A stretch of DNA of 64,000 nucleotides from Mantis religiosa (GCA_030765055.1 CM060953.1:179158709-179222708); one strand, 5' to 3'; shown: positions 12,850 through 25,030, counted from the first letter of the stretch. Made by a program: numbers and translations. The notes: generated by a model not told the origin, from the sequence alone.

Positions 12850-13790
12850 ACCTGGCACACCGGATTCCTTCACAAGCTTATTCACCTGGGTCTACCAAAC
12901 CAATTAATCAACATCTCACACAGTCTTCTAAAACATCGCACTTTTAAAGTCACAGTCGCGGGGCAAACATCTTGTCTCAGACCCGTGAGAGGCGGAGTCC
13001 CCGAAGACTCTGTATTATCTCCCACACTATTCAGTGTATATATGGCAGACTTCCCAACCGAGCCGCGCGTCGAAATGGCACAATATGCTGACGACGTGCT
13101 GCTGTTCTGCAAAGGCAGACACATTCGCAGAGCCTTCAATCCAATTCAAAGACACCTCCGTCTCACACAAGAGTGGTGCAGGCGTTGGCGGATGTTAGTT
13201 AATCCAGACAAAAGCCACGCTATTCTATTCACCAACGGCCACACCCCCGCAGACTGCCCAGATTTCCATTTCTGAGGTCGAAGGATAGAATGGGTACCTG
13301 GGAGTTGAGCTAGACAAGGGTCTGACTTTCCGTCGACACATCAGGGAACTATCGGCGAGGGTTCAGGGACCTTTTGCTTCCCTGTATCCTATGCTGGGTT
13401 CTCGATCGATGCCAGTCCTCGTAAAGCTATTCCTCTTTCGAGCTCTCATAGTCCCGCAGATGCTATATGCCTGCGAGGTCTGGGGCATGGCCGCAGATTC
13501 CTGGCTGGCATATCTTCAACGCGCTCAGAATAGAGGACTTAGGTCCATCTATTCAGTAGACCGATTTTTCCCAGTAAGATTCCTCCATGAAGCCTCGGGT
13601 CTTCCATACGTGGAGGATGAAATTAGACGCCGGGCTACAAAATTATACGAAGTTACCTTTGCACAGAAGTGCCCTGGTTAGGTCTCTTGGTGATTATGAT
13701 CCAACCAGACGTCGTCGCCGACTATTCCGGGTCCGCCGCATGGCTTGCGGGCATCCGAGGTAACCACGGAGCAATTCGAGCAGCAGCAAA
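12850..13790 (+). pseudogene. Jockey-type LINE reverse transcriptase, partial
   Basis: A plus-strand frame from about 12853 (WHTGFLHKL) to 13275 contains the RT core. It includes VPEDSVLSPTLF, where most relatives have VPQGSVLSP, and the catalytic YADDVLLF block at about 13084-13107. A frameshift near 13280-13290 moves the sequence to the next frame (YLGVELDKGLTF from 13295), which continues to a stop at 13679-13681 through the thumb region (FRALIVPQMLYACEVWG). Recognisable residues (SLGDYDPTRRRRRLF) follow in another frame to about 13780. The endonuclease and the N-terminal RT are missing. It is dead by truncation and frameshift although the catalytic aspartates are kept. The junction with upstream DNA lies near 12850. 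Confidence 0.8.
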
Positions 13791-14160
13791 AGCTGAGCTC
13801 CCATAATCTACCAAGAGTTGTTGGTCTCGAAATTAACAAAAATCTATTCAAAATCAAAATAAATCCTTCAACGCCAGGGTGCTAAAGGAAAACATTCTAT
13901 CCTTCTAGAGGAGTACTAAACTACCTCGAAATCAATCCACCATCCTCAAACAATAACAGTCATCCTAAACCATCCCGAAAAGAAAATCCTATCTGTGGTT
14001 AAACCCTATCCTGGGTGGGCACACAGCAACAATCTTCGGGCTAACATAGCCTGCCAGTACCTGCGATTACATAGGCTTATTTTCTCCAGGATTGTCTGCT
14101 AGGTTTCAGCGGAGGTAACGGGACAGCTTACGTTGTGGCTACCCCCTTAGCGTGACCTTA
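13791..14160 (+). repeat. Probable 3' untranslated tail of the Jockey fragment
   Basis: The segment near 13995-14060 (taaacccta..gggtgggcacacagcaacaatcttcgggct) matches 30945-31000 near the second Jockey fragment. This suggests a shared 3' tail. The end of the element is not clear. Confidence 0.5.
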
Positions 14161-14895
14161 CCTTTTTGTATAGGCAGGGAAATGAATTTACCGTTTCTGG
14201 GAGTTTCGAAAAGAGCTGTGTTGGAGTAAAATCGAGGCAGTCAAGCAAAGTCCAGGGTAGGAAGAAGTGTTATGCTGCAGCAGTATCAAGCGACGTTAAT
14301 AAATTTGCATCCAGTGAAACGCGAGGTGCATCCGCCGATATCTAAAGTATTCTCAAATTAAGATAAATATTTTAAAGCTTCGAGGATATATAGTTAAAGA
14401 GTACATTCCGTGAATGCCGTCTAAATTACTAAAACCTGCAGACATCCGAGTAACTTTAAGCCGACACAACACTGTTAGAAGATTTTCTTGTTCAAGAATC
14501 CTGAGAAAAACCCAAATTCCCAGCCCAACCATAGTTCAATGGTGATATAGCTACTGGTCGAGGCGAACCCGGAGATAATTGCCCCTCATCAGCCACAAGA
14601 GCGACGAGTACAACGAAGTCAACAGATCGTCGCTTCGAAGCCCGAAGGAGCGAGGGACCTTCGAGATAACGCGAAGTGTACATAATGGGAAACTCACGCA
14701 AATATTTAAAAATGACAATATAAGTATAAGGAGTCAATTAGTCCCTTAGTGGCTAATTTCCATCGCACCAGTTTAATTCCTGTCAATATGGATATAAATC
14801 TTACTCGACAATGACCAAAAGTTTTGATGCGACATGAATTATAGAATTCCTAAAATGCCTCGTGCATTGGAACTGTATCAGTATTACTTCAAATG
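14161..14895. other. No gene recognised
   Basis: Mixed composition. A GC-richer patch at 14560-14670 shows no motif. Confidence 0.4.
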
Positions 14896-14906
14896 TGTAT
14901 GTGGTG

Positions 14907-15155
14907 TTTTTGTTGTTGTTGTTGTAATTTACGTCCTCCAACGTTAAGTCATATCGGACGATGAATGGAATGGGTGAAGTGATGCTCAAATGAGCCCAGG
15001 GTCCATAGAGCTTAGAGTTACCCGACATTCGCCTTTGAGGATAAGGGAAAACCCCGGTAAAAACCTTATCCAGGTAACTCTCCCTGACCGAGATTCAAAC
15101 TCAGGACCTCTTGAACGTAAAGCAGACATGCTACCACCACGCTACCGAGACGGGC
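14907..15155 (-). mobile_element. SINE A, full copy with target duplication
   Basis: A complete minus-strand SINE A with head at the right and a (GTT)n run at its 3' tail on the plus strand. An exact duplication, tgtatgtggtg, lies at 14896-14906 and 15156-15166. The B box carries a change (gagattcaaactcagg). Confidence 0.9.
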
Positions 15156-15166
15156 TGTATGTGGTG

Positions 15167-15884
15167 GGGATGGTGTACTCGTCGTGATGTGGTTGTTCCA
15201 CGTTGCTGCAGCATTTGTAGCCGAATTCTATTGGTGATGTTGCTATGATGAAGATGCTATGATGCTGCACCACATTTTCTTATTCTCCTACACGATTTGA
15301 AGAAGTATTTCTTATTACTTTCTGCAATTCACAAACGTCTATCTTCTGCGATGATCAAACATATTCTCATACAATTCTAATTATTACAATCCTAATACAA
15401 TTATTTTCTTAGATTTATGTTGTCTTTACACACACGCGATTTCTTCGCTTTTCAGACATCTAACTTCCACTATATACAAGCCTCTAGTAACGTTGATGAA
15501 TAATCTAGTCTACATCACTTTTCCTTGTGGCCAATACATTAGTTTTGAATTACATAATTTTCTGATTTTCCAAATATGAAGTCCTAAAAACAATTTTCTT
15601 TTATAATTTTATCTTTCTATTGAATTTGACATATTTACCGTCTATTTAGATTGGACATTAACATTCATCTTCACCTGCCTGTGACCTACTCTATTCAGTC
15701 ATGGCCACCTATAACTTATACCAATTCAAAACAAAACTTTCATCATTTTAAAGATATCAATATGAATAATAAATTAATAAATTTAACATACCTCTAGCAA
15801 TTGACATATTAACAACTGCATCAGAATAATAAACTGAATGACGTTTGTAATGATACTTGAAGGTCTGGTAGTAAGTCTTGTCGC
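15167..15884. other. No gene recognised
   Basis: AT-rich DNA, nothing recognised. Confidence 0.5.
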
Positions 15885-15985
15885 GAATCCTTGGGTCGGC
15901 CGCCCTCTGTCTCCTCTCACCTCATCCTTCCTCCTGGAGATTCCCGATCCTCACTTGGGACTTAGGTATAATAAACTACAGGTTT
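15885..15985 (+). repeat. SINE D-like 3' fragment
   Basis: The stretch gtcctctcacctcatccttcctcctgg-like at 15908-15938 matches 18946-18980 almost exactly, and both are followed by an aggtataa/aggcacaata end. The rest of the element is absent. Confidence 0.45.
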
Positions 15986-16012
15986 CGGTGCCAAATCCCC
16001 TCCGTAGTAATC

Positions 16013-16440
16013 CTAATGCTAAGCCAATGAACGGATGGAGACCAGAAGATCCGTGGTTCAAATCCGGGCTATGGCAGTGAACTTTTCAGTCGGGCTCTAC
16101 CCTTTCATAGTGCGTGCTACACACGGCTAGTGTGAAAGAACAATTAATTTCCATTAATTGTACCTAATAGTGGTCCGAACTATAAAGCTCGGGCCTTAAA
16201 GTACTTACAGCATAGTAAGTCGTCATTAAGGTAGTTGTCTCATGTGTTTATGAGAACTCCTAGTGGTTTACCGGGAAAAACACGAGTCAGTTGGAGAATT
16301 TAATGTGATGTTGGCACGTTGGCCATAGTAGCTCAATGGTTTAGAGCGGCTGGATGGAGACCAGAAGATCCATGGTTAAAATCCCGGCTATGACATTGAA
16401 TTTTTCAGTCTGACTACCCTTTCTTAGTATTCTCAGCTGA
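16013..16440 (+). repeat. SINE B, two tandem units
   Basis: A partial tRNA-like core at about 16013-16075 and a second full core at 16321-16393 share agaccagaagatcc, with the two positions about 317 bp apart. Between them lies the usual SINE B sequence (ggctagtgtgaaagaacaattaatttcc, then ccgggaaaaacacgagtcagttggagaattta). Both cores are diverged: the second has ggttaaaatcc where the B box should read ggttcaaatcc. Confidence 0.75.
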
Positions 16441-17685
16441 GGAAGGTGCTCAAAATAAAGATTTCGTAACACTGTCATGAACACTATTTTACACATGTGG
16501 GGCAGCATCAGTTTATTACCTCCTGGCACATAAAATCATTTATTTACTTGTCTTTGTTATTAAGTTCCTTGATGAGTTAACATTACCACATCAAAATAAT
16601 AAGTTTATACTAGAAGCAGATGATGAACCAAGGTACCTTCTTCCCACCTTTGCAACTGAAGTTGTTGGTACCTTTACTTTAATACCAAGCTCTATGAATT
16701 CCCTGTTCTAATGGCCCAAGGCCACTACTTGCCCACGAAATGGTAATGTGTTTAGCTTGTGTAGAATATGAAGATGTTTTCCCTAGTGCTGTGAGCCTTG
16801 CGAGAAACATCTGCTTCTGACTAGATACATCTCATCTCCTGTGATGCGTCTGCAGCTTGACAAAAACAGGTCAAGCTCAACCTTGCTGTATCCCAATAAT
16901 CTGTGAAAAGGTTTTCTGGATGGCCACACAGTAAACAAAGTGCGCACGAGGCATACGCGCTGCCCTAGAACAAAGGGCTTTTACGGCTAAATAATAAAAC
17001 ATTAGGTTAGAGGATTTGATTGCACGCTCAACGGTTGAGTGGGAATCATCCATGCAGGAGAACGCTCTCTTGATGGTGAGTGAGCAACCTGAAACATCTC
17101 ATGGCGACGATACGCGCCGCTGGACCACAGAGAGGATGCACAGCTTTCTATCATCTTGACCTGCCCAAGAGCCAGGGCTGACGTTACAATTACATTTGTG
17201 TTAGGGATACACGGCGCTAATGGCTGCAATTGGATTTACTACCAGCATCATTGTTAAGATTGAGAAATCCACCAAACAATGTACGTAATTGTCGCAAAAC
17301 TGGCCTACAGCACGTGGTCTTTAATAACAGATTTGCCCAATAATAACATTGTTTAAAGGCACGATGCCACTTCCACACGGGCAACATGCAGTCTGCAGCT
17401 TGTTAGTGTAGCATGTGCAGTTTGTGCAGGCGCAGCAAGTCACGAGAGTTATCCCCCGAGGGCTACTGTTTTATGGACGCTGGTCAAACAGCCTGTTTCG
17501 CCAAAAACAGAATTCTTATATCTTATTTTTCGTTCTTCTGAATTATGCCTTCCTTCTGATAATCCCTCTCTGGTCTTACGCACTGATCTGTCAGGTCCGA
17601 TTCGGTCCACTTTCCTTGTCCTGTCTAGCCGCCTCTTATTCCTATATTACGTCCCATCTGGTTTTCCCTTGTATTTTTCGTAATA
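16441..17685. other. No gene recognised
   Basis: Includes a GC-richer part at 16990-17230 with a 75-codon minus-strand open frame and a 101-codon plus-strand frame at 17415-17720. Neither shows a motif I know. Confidence 0.45.
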
Positions 17686-18336
17686 CGAAGTACGTTCAGA
17701 AAGTAAGTTCTGTTTGGTGATAAAATTAAACTGTGTACAGATACAGAAAAATTATTTATTGCACAAAATTTTACAACTCTTAAACTACTTTTCTACATAA
17801 CTGCCGAAATTTTGCAGGCATTTGTCATGGCGAGGCACAAGTTTTTGTATACCTTCTTCATAGAAATGTCTTCAATCAGTTGGAAACATTTTCTTTCAGC
17901 TCTTCGTCATTGTTGGAAGTGTTGACCGCCAGGGAAAGATTTGAGATGCAAAAACAGATGAAAGTCGCTAGTAGCGAGGTCAGGGCTGTACGGGTGTGGT
18001 CAAACACGTCCCAGCCAAATTCCTGTAGGATTCTTTTCGTTACATTTGCAGTGTGAAGAAACAACACCTTTTGACAGCCGATACATTTCAAATTGGTTTC
18101 ACTTTCCTAGCATTCAGAAAACGAATCACAGATCTGATTTCAAAAGCGGCGGGATTTTCTATCAGCACCAACATTGTAAGCAAGCACAACAAAGCGTGCG
18201 TGGCTGACAGCGATCTTCCAATGGCGCACGTTTCTTCTTCCTGATACAGAGCGTCTACCGCGCATGTGCGGAACTGCGATCGCAGTGCTGCAGCGGAGGT
18301 AAATTGAAACAAATCTTACTTTCTGGACGCCCCTTG
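17686..18336 (-). mobile_element. Internally deleted mariner element
   Basis: The ends are inverted: 17686 onward (cgaagtacgttcagaaagtaag) pairs with the minus strand of 18336 (caaggggcgtccagaaagtaag), flanked by TA on both sides. Reading minus, the transposase starts with AFEIRSVIRFLNARKV (the N-terminal helix-turn-helix of mariner) at about 18160-18090. It then jumps at about 18080-18060 to the C-terminal part (TANVTKRILQEFGWDVFDH) with later frame breaks (NDEELKENV). Most of the catalytic domain is lost. At 651 bp it is about half the usual 1.3 kb and is non-autonomous. Confidence 0.85.
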
Positions 18337-18534
18337 TATATTCCTTTCGGTTACACCGAGTATTTTTGTTTTTGTGGTTTCAGGCCTGGTTTCTGCAGCT
18401 TAAGTCATTATCGGTCTTACAGCTGTTCTATAATGATTTTTGCTTCTCTTCTGAGATATTTATTCTTCAAAATGTAACCATTAAGACACTGGATCAAGTG
18501 AAGAGTAAATCTCTTGACAACCGAGCAGATGGTT
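18337..18534. other. No gene recognised
   Basis: Short AT-rich spacer with nothing recognised. Confidence 0.4.
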
Positions 18535-19010
18535 CAGGCGGTTTCGTCTAAGGCCCGCATTCGCACTCTGTGGCTGGCCTACCGGACTAATGGACTTTTC
18601 CGGGGATTTCCCGGGCCACCAGGCGAATGTTGGATAGTTAGTTGTATCCTCCGAAGTTCCTGTCCCCGCATTTCATCTCCATTATAATTTCCCATAATCT
18701 CCGATCTGGTGATCTCTTTCAGGGTAGAAGTGTCGGCGGGTGTCTCATTTGCATGGCGAGATGATATGCTCCTGGTAAAAACCTTCTCCTCCGGTGGGGT
18801 AGTCTCCGGGCCGGCTAGTGGGCCGTTTCAGGACCGCGGTGGGTGGAATGCCGGCTCTATTGACTGTCGGGGAGTTCTCAACTGGTAAAAAAGTAGTGAC
18901 CCTGCACTATGCACTGTCGTGATTCCATGGGTTGTCCGCCTTCCGTCCCCTCTCACCTCATCCTTCCTCCTGGGGCATAGGCACAATACAGCAAATCTGA
19001 TGGACTTACC
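18535..19010 (+). repeat. SINE D (putative)
   Basis: The segment 18590-18760 aligns with the minus strand of 35921-36110. Shared pieces include aattctgggtag/atgttggatagtt, ttcctgtcc, atctggtggcctctttcag and tgtagaagtgcgagtggtgtctc/tagaagtgtcggcgggtgtctc. The tail holds cctctcacctcatccttcctcctgggg. The head in this copy is not clearly tRNA-like, so boundaries are approximate. Confidence 0.5.
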
Positions 19011-20229
19011 GAATCCCGACTGTCATATTGTTTCATATCCTAAATCTCTGGACAAGTTCATATTTCAGAAAATATTATAATATAGTGGCTATGACCCAAA
19101 GTTATTGGGAGTTTGGCACCGGGGGAGTCGCAACTGTACAGAGATTAGCAGCGCGTTCACTTGGAACCGCTGATGTTAGAATCTTCTGGGGGTTTCTCCA
19201 TCTCAAGCGTTCTGGAACTCGTTGAGTATTCCCAAAATAGGCGGGCGCTCTCGCAAGCTGAGTCACACTGGTGCTAAGAAGAGGTTACGTGGAGTTCTGT
19301 GTTTCTTATATCGAGAAGAAAGTAAAGTGACAACCGTAAGTAGTCCACATTAATGAAGGGTAATGTGAACTCGGAGAAAACTCAACTATATTACTGACAG
19401 TGAAAGCAAGATGAAGTGACGTTGAGCACAGCGGATAAAGTCACATGTTCGAATAGATCAGTAGATTCATTGGTGTTAAAAAAAGTTCAGATCAATTGTT
19501 TCAAATTGCTATACAAACACTCATGAGATTATTATTATTACTTACTCTCCATCGTTCATTGTTTCTACAAAATGTAATAATTTTCAACAGTTTAATATGG
19601 ATTTATCTGCATGGACATTGCTGCACAGATCCGCAAATACTGGCTCCCGGGCGACACTGTAGGGCAAATATTTTTAAGGCCTGACATAGGAGCAGACGTG
19701 TCTTCTCTGCTGAAAGGCGACTTCCACATATGAGGTCACTAGCGTATGTGAAAGGCGTGTCTTACAGACCTTCACACGCAGGTTACCACAAGTAGGGTTA
19801 ATTAGCTGTCACTAAAGCACGAAATAAATTCATCCATTACTCTGAACCTTGAGAATCCGAACCGTGTTTACTATAAGTTACAGAAATTGCAACCTGATTT
19901 ATAACCGAGGAAATTACCTCCTATAAAAGGTGTATGTAGCAAGAACAGACTTCAAATATTAATTTGACTTTCTCTATTCTCCTGTACAAAATACTTTTAG
20001 AAAGTTTATTTGTCCATCTACTTCGTATTAATCGAGGTAGACGTTTGTACAATTATTCTTATTAAATATATTCTTATAGGTAATGGGAATATGAGAGTAC
20101 AGTAGGTTTAAGCGATATTCAAATGTTTTAACAGCTGGTCACTATACACGGCGTTGACATTCCATTCTCTCTTAAGGTGCAGGATATAACAAGCAAATGA
20201 CTTTTGTTTAACAAAACATAAGAATAGAA
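19011..20229. other. No gene recognised
   Basis: AT-rich with short open frames only. The stretch 19105-19200 vaguely resembles a tRNA-derived head but no box pair is convincing. Confidence 0.4.
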
Positions 20230-21045
20230 AAATTCAAACAACTAACAAGGAATTTTAGTGATGGGAGATGGAATGACCATAAGATTAGTGTCTTAGCTAA
20301 AGGAAAAAGTAGCAATGAATGTCATAAGGTCATGCTTCCAGAAAATACCAGAAATGCAAATTGTTTGGCTAGAAAAAGTGTATAAAACAGTTGTTGAAAC
20401 AAAAATGGCCTATGGATAAGAGATATAGGGAGGTGACGAAGGATGAATCACTGTTGACAGAATACATAGATCATTTTGTAAACGGGTGTTGGCTTTACCA
20501 ACCTCATCACCAAACGCGGCTGCAGTGCAGGAGATGGGAAGAGTGGGTAGTAAGGGGATGATAGTAGAAAGGTTGATGAAATACTGATATAGAATAAAAT
20601 CACTAGATGAGCATAATATTTTGGAAAAAAAATGGTTAATGATGCTCGAGAAAGCTTTTGCTGGGACGAATTGGGTTCAGGGTATAAGAAGAATATTACA
20701 GAAAATTGGAATGGGTAACATATAGGACGAGAGAGAGGAGTTAGAGGTTTCTGGGTTGAAGTAAGGAATAGAGTGAAAGATATACAGAAACAAGAATTAT
20801 TTCATAGTCTTAGTGGTAAGAAAAGTTTATAGTCAACTAAAGATGAATTGAGGCAGAGAGAAATACGTGGATGTATGCCATAGGTTAGGAAGGGAAGGTT
20901 TGGCTTGGAGTAGATTAAGTGTATATAGGTTAAGAGGAGATAGAATGGGAGTGAACTTGGATAAATGGATAAATGTCCTTTATGTGGAGGAGCAGACACT
21001 GATTTACATTATATAGTAGAATGTGAAGAAACAAAGCTGTGTAGA

Positions 21046-21101
<56 letters not shown>

Positions 21102-21310
21102 GGAGTGTATCAATGTAGAAGCTCTAAAAATTTTGGATAATGAAGCTACAAAAGGAAGAGGATTTCAAAATCCTAGGGGAGTTTATGGGAAGAGCAAGGG
21201 CAAAATTGTATAGGAAAATAAAGAAAAGTAATATACATTAAGTTAAGGTCCACCATGCATAAATAACCACGGCGTTAATACGTATGGTGGACTAAGGCAT
21301 AAAATAGTAA
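20230..21310 (+). pseudogene. LINE 3' end, degenerate, split by a T47 run
   Basis: Scattered in-frame pieces on the plus strand read YKTVVETKMAYG, FCKRVLALPTSSPNAAA, GSKGMIVERLMKYWYRI and RLGREGLAWSRL, then the cysteine-histidine motif CPLCGGADTDLHYIVECEE. This order is typical of the C-terminal region of non-LTR retrotransposons. Many stops and shifts are present. A run of 47 T (21051-21097) interrupts the coding sequence just after the CCHC motif. A 3' hairpin follows at 21248-21292. Confidence 0.7.
21248..21292 (+). other. Hairpin in the LINE 3' tail
   Basis: A perfect 9-bp inverted pair, GTCCACCAT (21248-21256) and ATGGTGGAC (21284-21292), encloses a 27-nt loop shortly after the end of the LINE coding remnant. 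Some LINE 3' tails carry a stem-loop recognised by their reverse transcriptase; whether this one did is inference. Confidence 0.5.
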
Positions 21311-21626
21311 CTTATGTAATGTGTAAGTAAATAAAGTTGTAAAAGCTTTCTGTACAAATAATTTACAAATAAATACAAATACTTAAAGAACCAAGGAATT
21401 TCTCAGAAAGGGTTCATTCTATATAAAATATGTATTTCGCGAAAATAATTGACTCAACGTTCTATATTTTTTGTCTAATCTTCCGGTTTGTCAGTTAAGC
21501 AAAAGTTATCAAGAATGAAAGTGTCTTCTGAGGATATCCGAAAGAAAATTTAAGATATATACCTATTTCATTTGCCATGGAAATATAATATATGTGTAGT
21601 GGCGGGATCTTCTGTAAAATCTTCTC
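21311..21626. other. No gene recognised
   Basis: AT-rich spacer between the LINE tail and SINE C. Nothing recognised. Confidence 0.4.
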
Positions 21627-21637
21627 AAATTCTTGGC

Positions 21638-21949
21638 TAGGCGGTTCGGGTTCGATTCTCGATTATAGCAAAGTGAAGTTTGTGATGGACAGCATGTCGC
21701 TGGGGCGAGTTTTCTCCGGAGCATCCGGTTTCCACCGCCCTCATCTCATTAAATACTTCAATCCTTTCTCTCATCTATTTCGTCCTCATTCCGTTTATCC
21801 ACTTCCCTCACTCCCATTCCAGGGTCCTAGATTTCTCTCTCTGATCCATAGCTGTGTCTCCCTCACCCGACGCCTAAATGGGATATGGGGTAGAGGAACA
21901 TAAAGGAACAGTACTGTGTTCTATACCGTGAGAAGAAGAAGAAAAGAAG
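21638..21949 (+). mobile_element. SINE C, 5'-truncated, with target duplication
   Basis: The copy starts within the tRNA-like head (gttcgggttcgattctcg). It continues with the family body (aaagtgaagtttgtgatggaca, gctggggcgagttttctccgg, catctcatt) and ends in an AGA-rich tail. An exact duplication, aaattcttggc, lies at 21627-21637 and 21950-21960. The 3' half (ctcacccgacgcctaaatggg) is absent from the copies at 38922 and 49890, so this is a longer subfamily. Confidence 0.85.
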
Positions 21950-21960
21950 AAATTCTTGGC

Positions 21961-23426
21961 AGATGCTGTCAGCATTTAACCGACCTATTGATCACACGGA
22001 CGTTTAGAAAAATTGCTTGTATTGGGTTCAACGTGTCTCAGAATATGTACGTCCGCTGAAATTTGCCTATAATTTCCAGAGGACACACGAGTAGAAGGTC
22101 CTTGTTTATTATAAGTACCAGAAAAACAAATTATTATAGCAATTTCTTTACCTTCTGTGCAATAACAAACATTACACCTATCTTTAATAGTTCAACAGAT
22201 ATAACAATGCTATTAAGAACTCACAATGAAGCGATCGTCATGCATTGACCGGAGAAAATTCCAGATCTACGAGTTCATATATCTTTAAAACATAGGCAAT
22301 GGTCCTGAATGAAAATCCTCAGAAATTATTGAGAATTAAAAAACAAAAATAGGAGCAGTCTTACATCTAAAGTATTCTTCGTTTCATATCGCTGAAAGAT
22401 GCTGCATAGAAGTACCAATTTTAAAGTTTATCAAGGTGTACTTTTTGTATGTTTTATTTACAGGGCGTCAGAATCCACAATACTTATAATTCTAATTTTG
22501 GAGAAAATATAATTATTGTGTCTGTTAGAACGAGATGCTACGAAAAGTAAAATGCTACTACCCATTGCAAAATACCCGGAACTTATATGCAGATAAAATG
22601 CGACATTTGTACCGCATCAATGCGGTACTCATGATAGAAACCTGTTAATAAAACATGACATGTGTAGGACCCAGCTAATAAACATTGCTCATAATGGGGT
22701 AAACCATGTGATAAAATGCGGCGTTCATTGTGCAATTGTCATTAAAGTTTTATAGCAGCTACATGCAGTAAAATGTCCTTTAGGACATGTGTTTGTCCAT
22801 TGAGAAGCAGCTGCAAGTAGCCACAGTAATGCAAATACTGCTAAAGATAGGGAGACAACTAAATATTACCAATATACTTGTACAAAAGTTAATCGAGCAA
22901 GTTGGAATATTTCAAAGTACTTGAAAGTTGTGAAAAAGATGCGATGTGAAAAATAATACAAATGTGACGTACACAGATGTATTAAGGCTCCAATCATTAG
23001 AAGGCCACAGGCCACAGGAGACAGAATACAGAGACTCACGAAGTCCTTGGAGTGTGTGGGATAAGAAGTCACGGATTTCTAGAAAAAGAAACAATACTCA
23101 CCCTCTCGCTCGCACGCATGTGAACCGTTCAGGGCGAAGGGTTTTCTCCAGGAATCTGCACACCTGAGGAAGCAGTTTCAGAAGAAAACTGACAACAAGG
23201 AAAGGTAGCTCAGATCATCCTCCCACTATTGCTTTCTCTTTCTGACAACTTGACCCAAACGAACTCTTATAGTTGTTCCAGGCTCGAAGCTTCAGACTAG
23301 ACAGGCTAGTGAACTAACCGACAATCAAGTAGCCCTCTATTACCCTCGGGATGGGGGGTACACTTCAACTTTCCTAACTGTCCAACTATCGTGGTGTTTG
23401 GGGATGCTTCTTTCTCTATCACTAAT
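21961..23426. other. No gene recognised
   Basis: AT-rich DNA with short open frames lacking any motif. Confidence 0.45.
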
Positions 23427-23690
23427 ACCTTAAGGCGTCGGGTTAAGGGACAGAAACTGATAGAAACCCCAGGATTGCTGATCAGCCCGGTGCCTGGTAT
23501 GAGAGTGAGAGAAGTAGATGGCACAATGAGGGCGAAATTAATGAAAGGAAAGATAATTGAGCAATTGGTGTCATGATGGCGGGGGAAACCAGAGATTCCA
23601 CATATCACACTTGTGTTTGCCTGGGATCGAACCAGGAACGCCTTGATGAAAGTCAAGCGGTCTAATAACTCGGCCACGTCACAGCTCCTG
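23427..23690 (-). repeat. SINE C, long subfamily
   Basis: The minus strand contains a diverged tRNA-like head (ggccgagttattagacc, B box GGTTCGATCCC), the gtttcccccgccatc body, and the 3' part shared with 21638-21949 (ttaacccgacgcctt, tgccatctacttctctcac). It is degenerate and no target duplication is visible. Confidence 0.7.
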
Positions 23691-24039
23691 GGGGTACACG
23701 TTCCTTTGAATAAGCCCCACATCATCTGCTGGCACAGCCATCCGCTACGAAACGCCAGTAACACACCAGAAAGGTGAAGAAATCGGAATCTAAATGAAAT
23801 CGTTAGATATTAGAACCCACCCCAGTATTTGCCTGGGGAACCCATAAAAAAGCCCAAAGTTAGAGCTGGCGAGCGCCGGTGTTTTAAGCCTGACTTTCCC
23901 AGTACGAGCAAGAGCCTGATTAGTTGCCGTAGAGCCATCTTACTCTCGGCCTTCTAACTTTATGTATTACATCACATGTGTACTTGTAGGAATTTTACAC
24001 GTATATTTTTTTTCCCCTGCGGTATGCAGTATAATAGGT
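23691..24039. other. No gene recognised
   Basis: No coding motif. Low-level similarity to other repeats cannot be excluded. Confidence 0.35.
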
Positions 24040-25030
24040 ATGTTTCGCTTTCTGACTGCGGAAGGAGTAGGGGGAACGCACATTCATCGACGAATATCGC
24101 AAGTGTATGACGAACGGTGCATGTCCCTTGTAAGGGTCAAGGCAAGGCACATGCGCTTCAGGGGAGGACGGGTGTCGTTAGCCGATGATATACAGTCTGG
24201 AGCACCACACCCCATTACCGATGACATCGTCCAGTTGGTTGATTCACTCATTACCCAGGACCGCCGAGTGACAGTGAAAACCATAGCCGCCGAGATCGGA
24301 TTGGGCTTCGGAAGTGTGCACACCATCATGAAGGAACGACTGCTCTTGCACAAAGTGTGTGCCCAATGGGTACCCCACAGTCTTCAAACACAGCATGAAG
24401 CATGGCACACTCTATTGGTCATTTGCAGCGCTATGCTAGGGAATGGAATGAGTTCCTGAGTGGTGGCTGGAGATGGGTCATAGTGTCATCACTTCAAACC
24501 AGAATCAAAACGACAGTCTCCAGTGAAAGCATTCAGGGTCACCCCCCCCCCCAAAAGAAAAACCAAGGCCATCCACAAGTGCAGGTAAGATTATGCTGAC
24601 GTTCTTCTTTGACCAAAATGGCCCCCTTCTGATAAACTACCTACAGCACGGGGCAACAGTGAACGCCCAGCATTACTCGCAATCCTTGACCAACCTTCGC
24701 CAAACGATCAAGTCAAACAACCAAGCAATCTCATCCGTGGGGTCATTCTGCTCCACGACAATGCAAAGTCTCATACGGCATACACAGTCGCGGCACTCCT
24801 GCAGAAATTCTCGGCCAATCGCCATACAGTCCAGACCTACCTCCATGTGATTACGCCATTTTGGATACCCTTAAAAAGGCTCTAAGGGGCAAACGATTCA
24901 CCTCGGACGATGACCGACCAGCTATGTGCGGAACTGGCTAACATCGCAGCCCCGGGACTTTTAAGAGAAGCCATTAACAGCTTTCAGGCACAGTAGGACA
25001 AGTGTGTAAACAGCCAGGGCCAATACTTCT
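24040..25030 (+). pseudogene. mariner transposase, degenerate
   Basis: The protein starts near MFRFLTAEGVGGTHIHRRI and continues in one frame to about 24400. It has a helix-turn-helix region (VTVKTIAAEIGLGFGSVHTI) and the linker WVPHSL. In the catalytic part the first Asp block, usually GDE-W, reads GDGS then a stop near 24470. The second block LHDNAKSH (about 24750) and the third, PYSPDLPPCDYAI (about 24820), are kept but in other frames. This is a D,D34D-type mariner. A run of C and A at 24540-24560 also disturbs it. Inverted ends were not found. It cannot encode an active enzyme. Confidence 0.85.
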
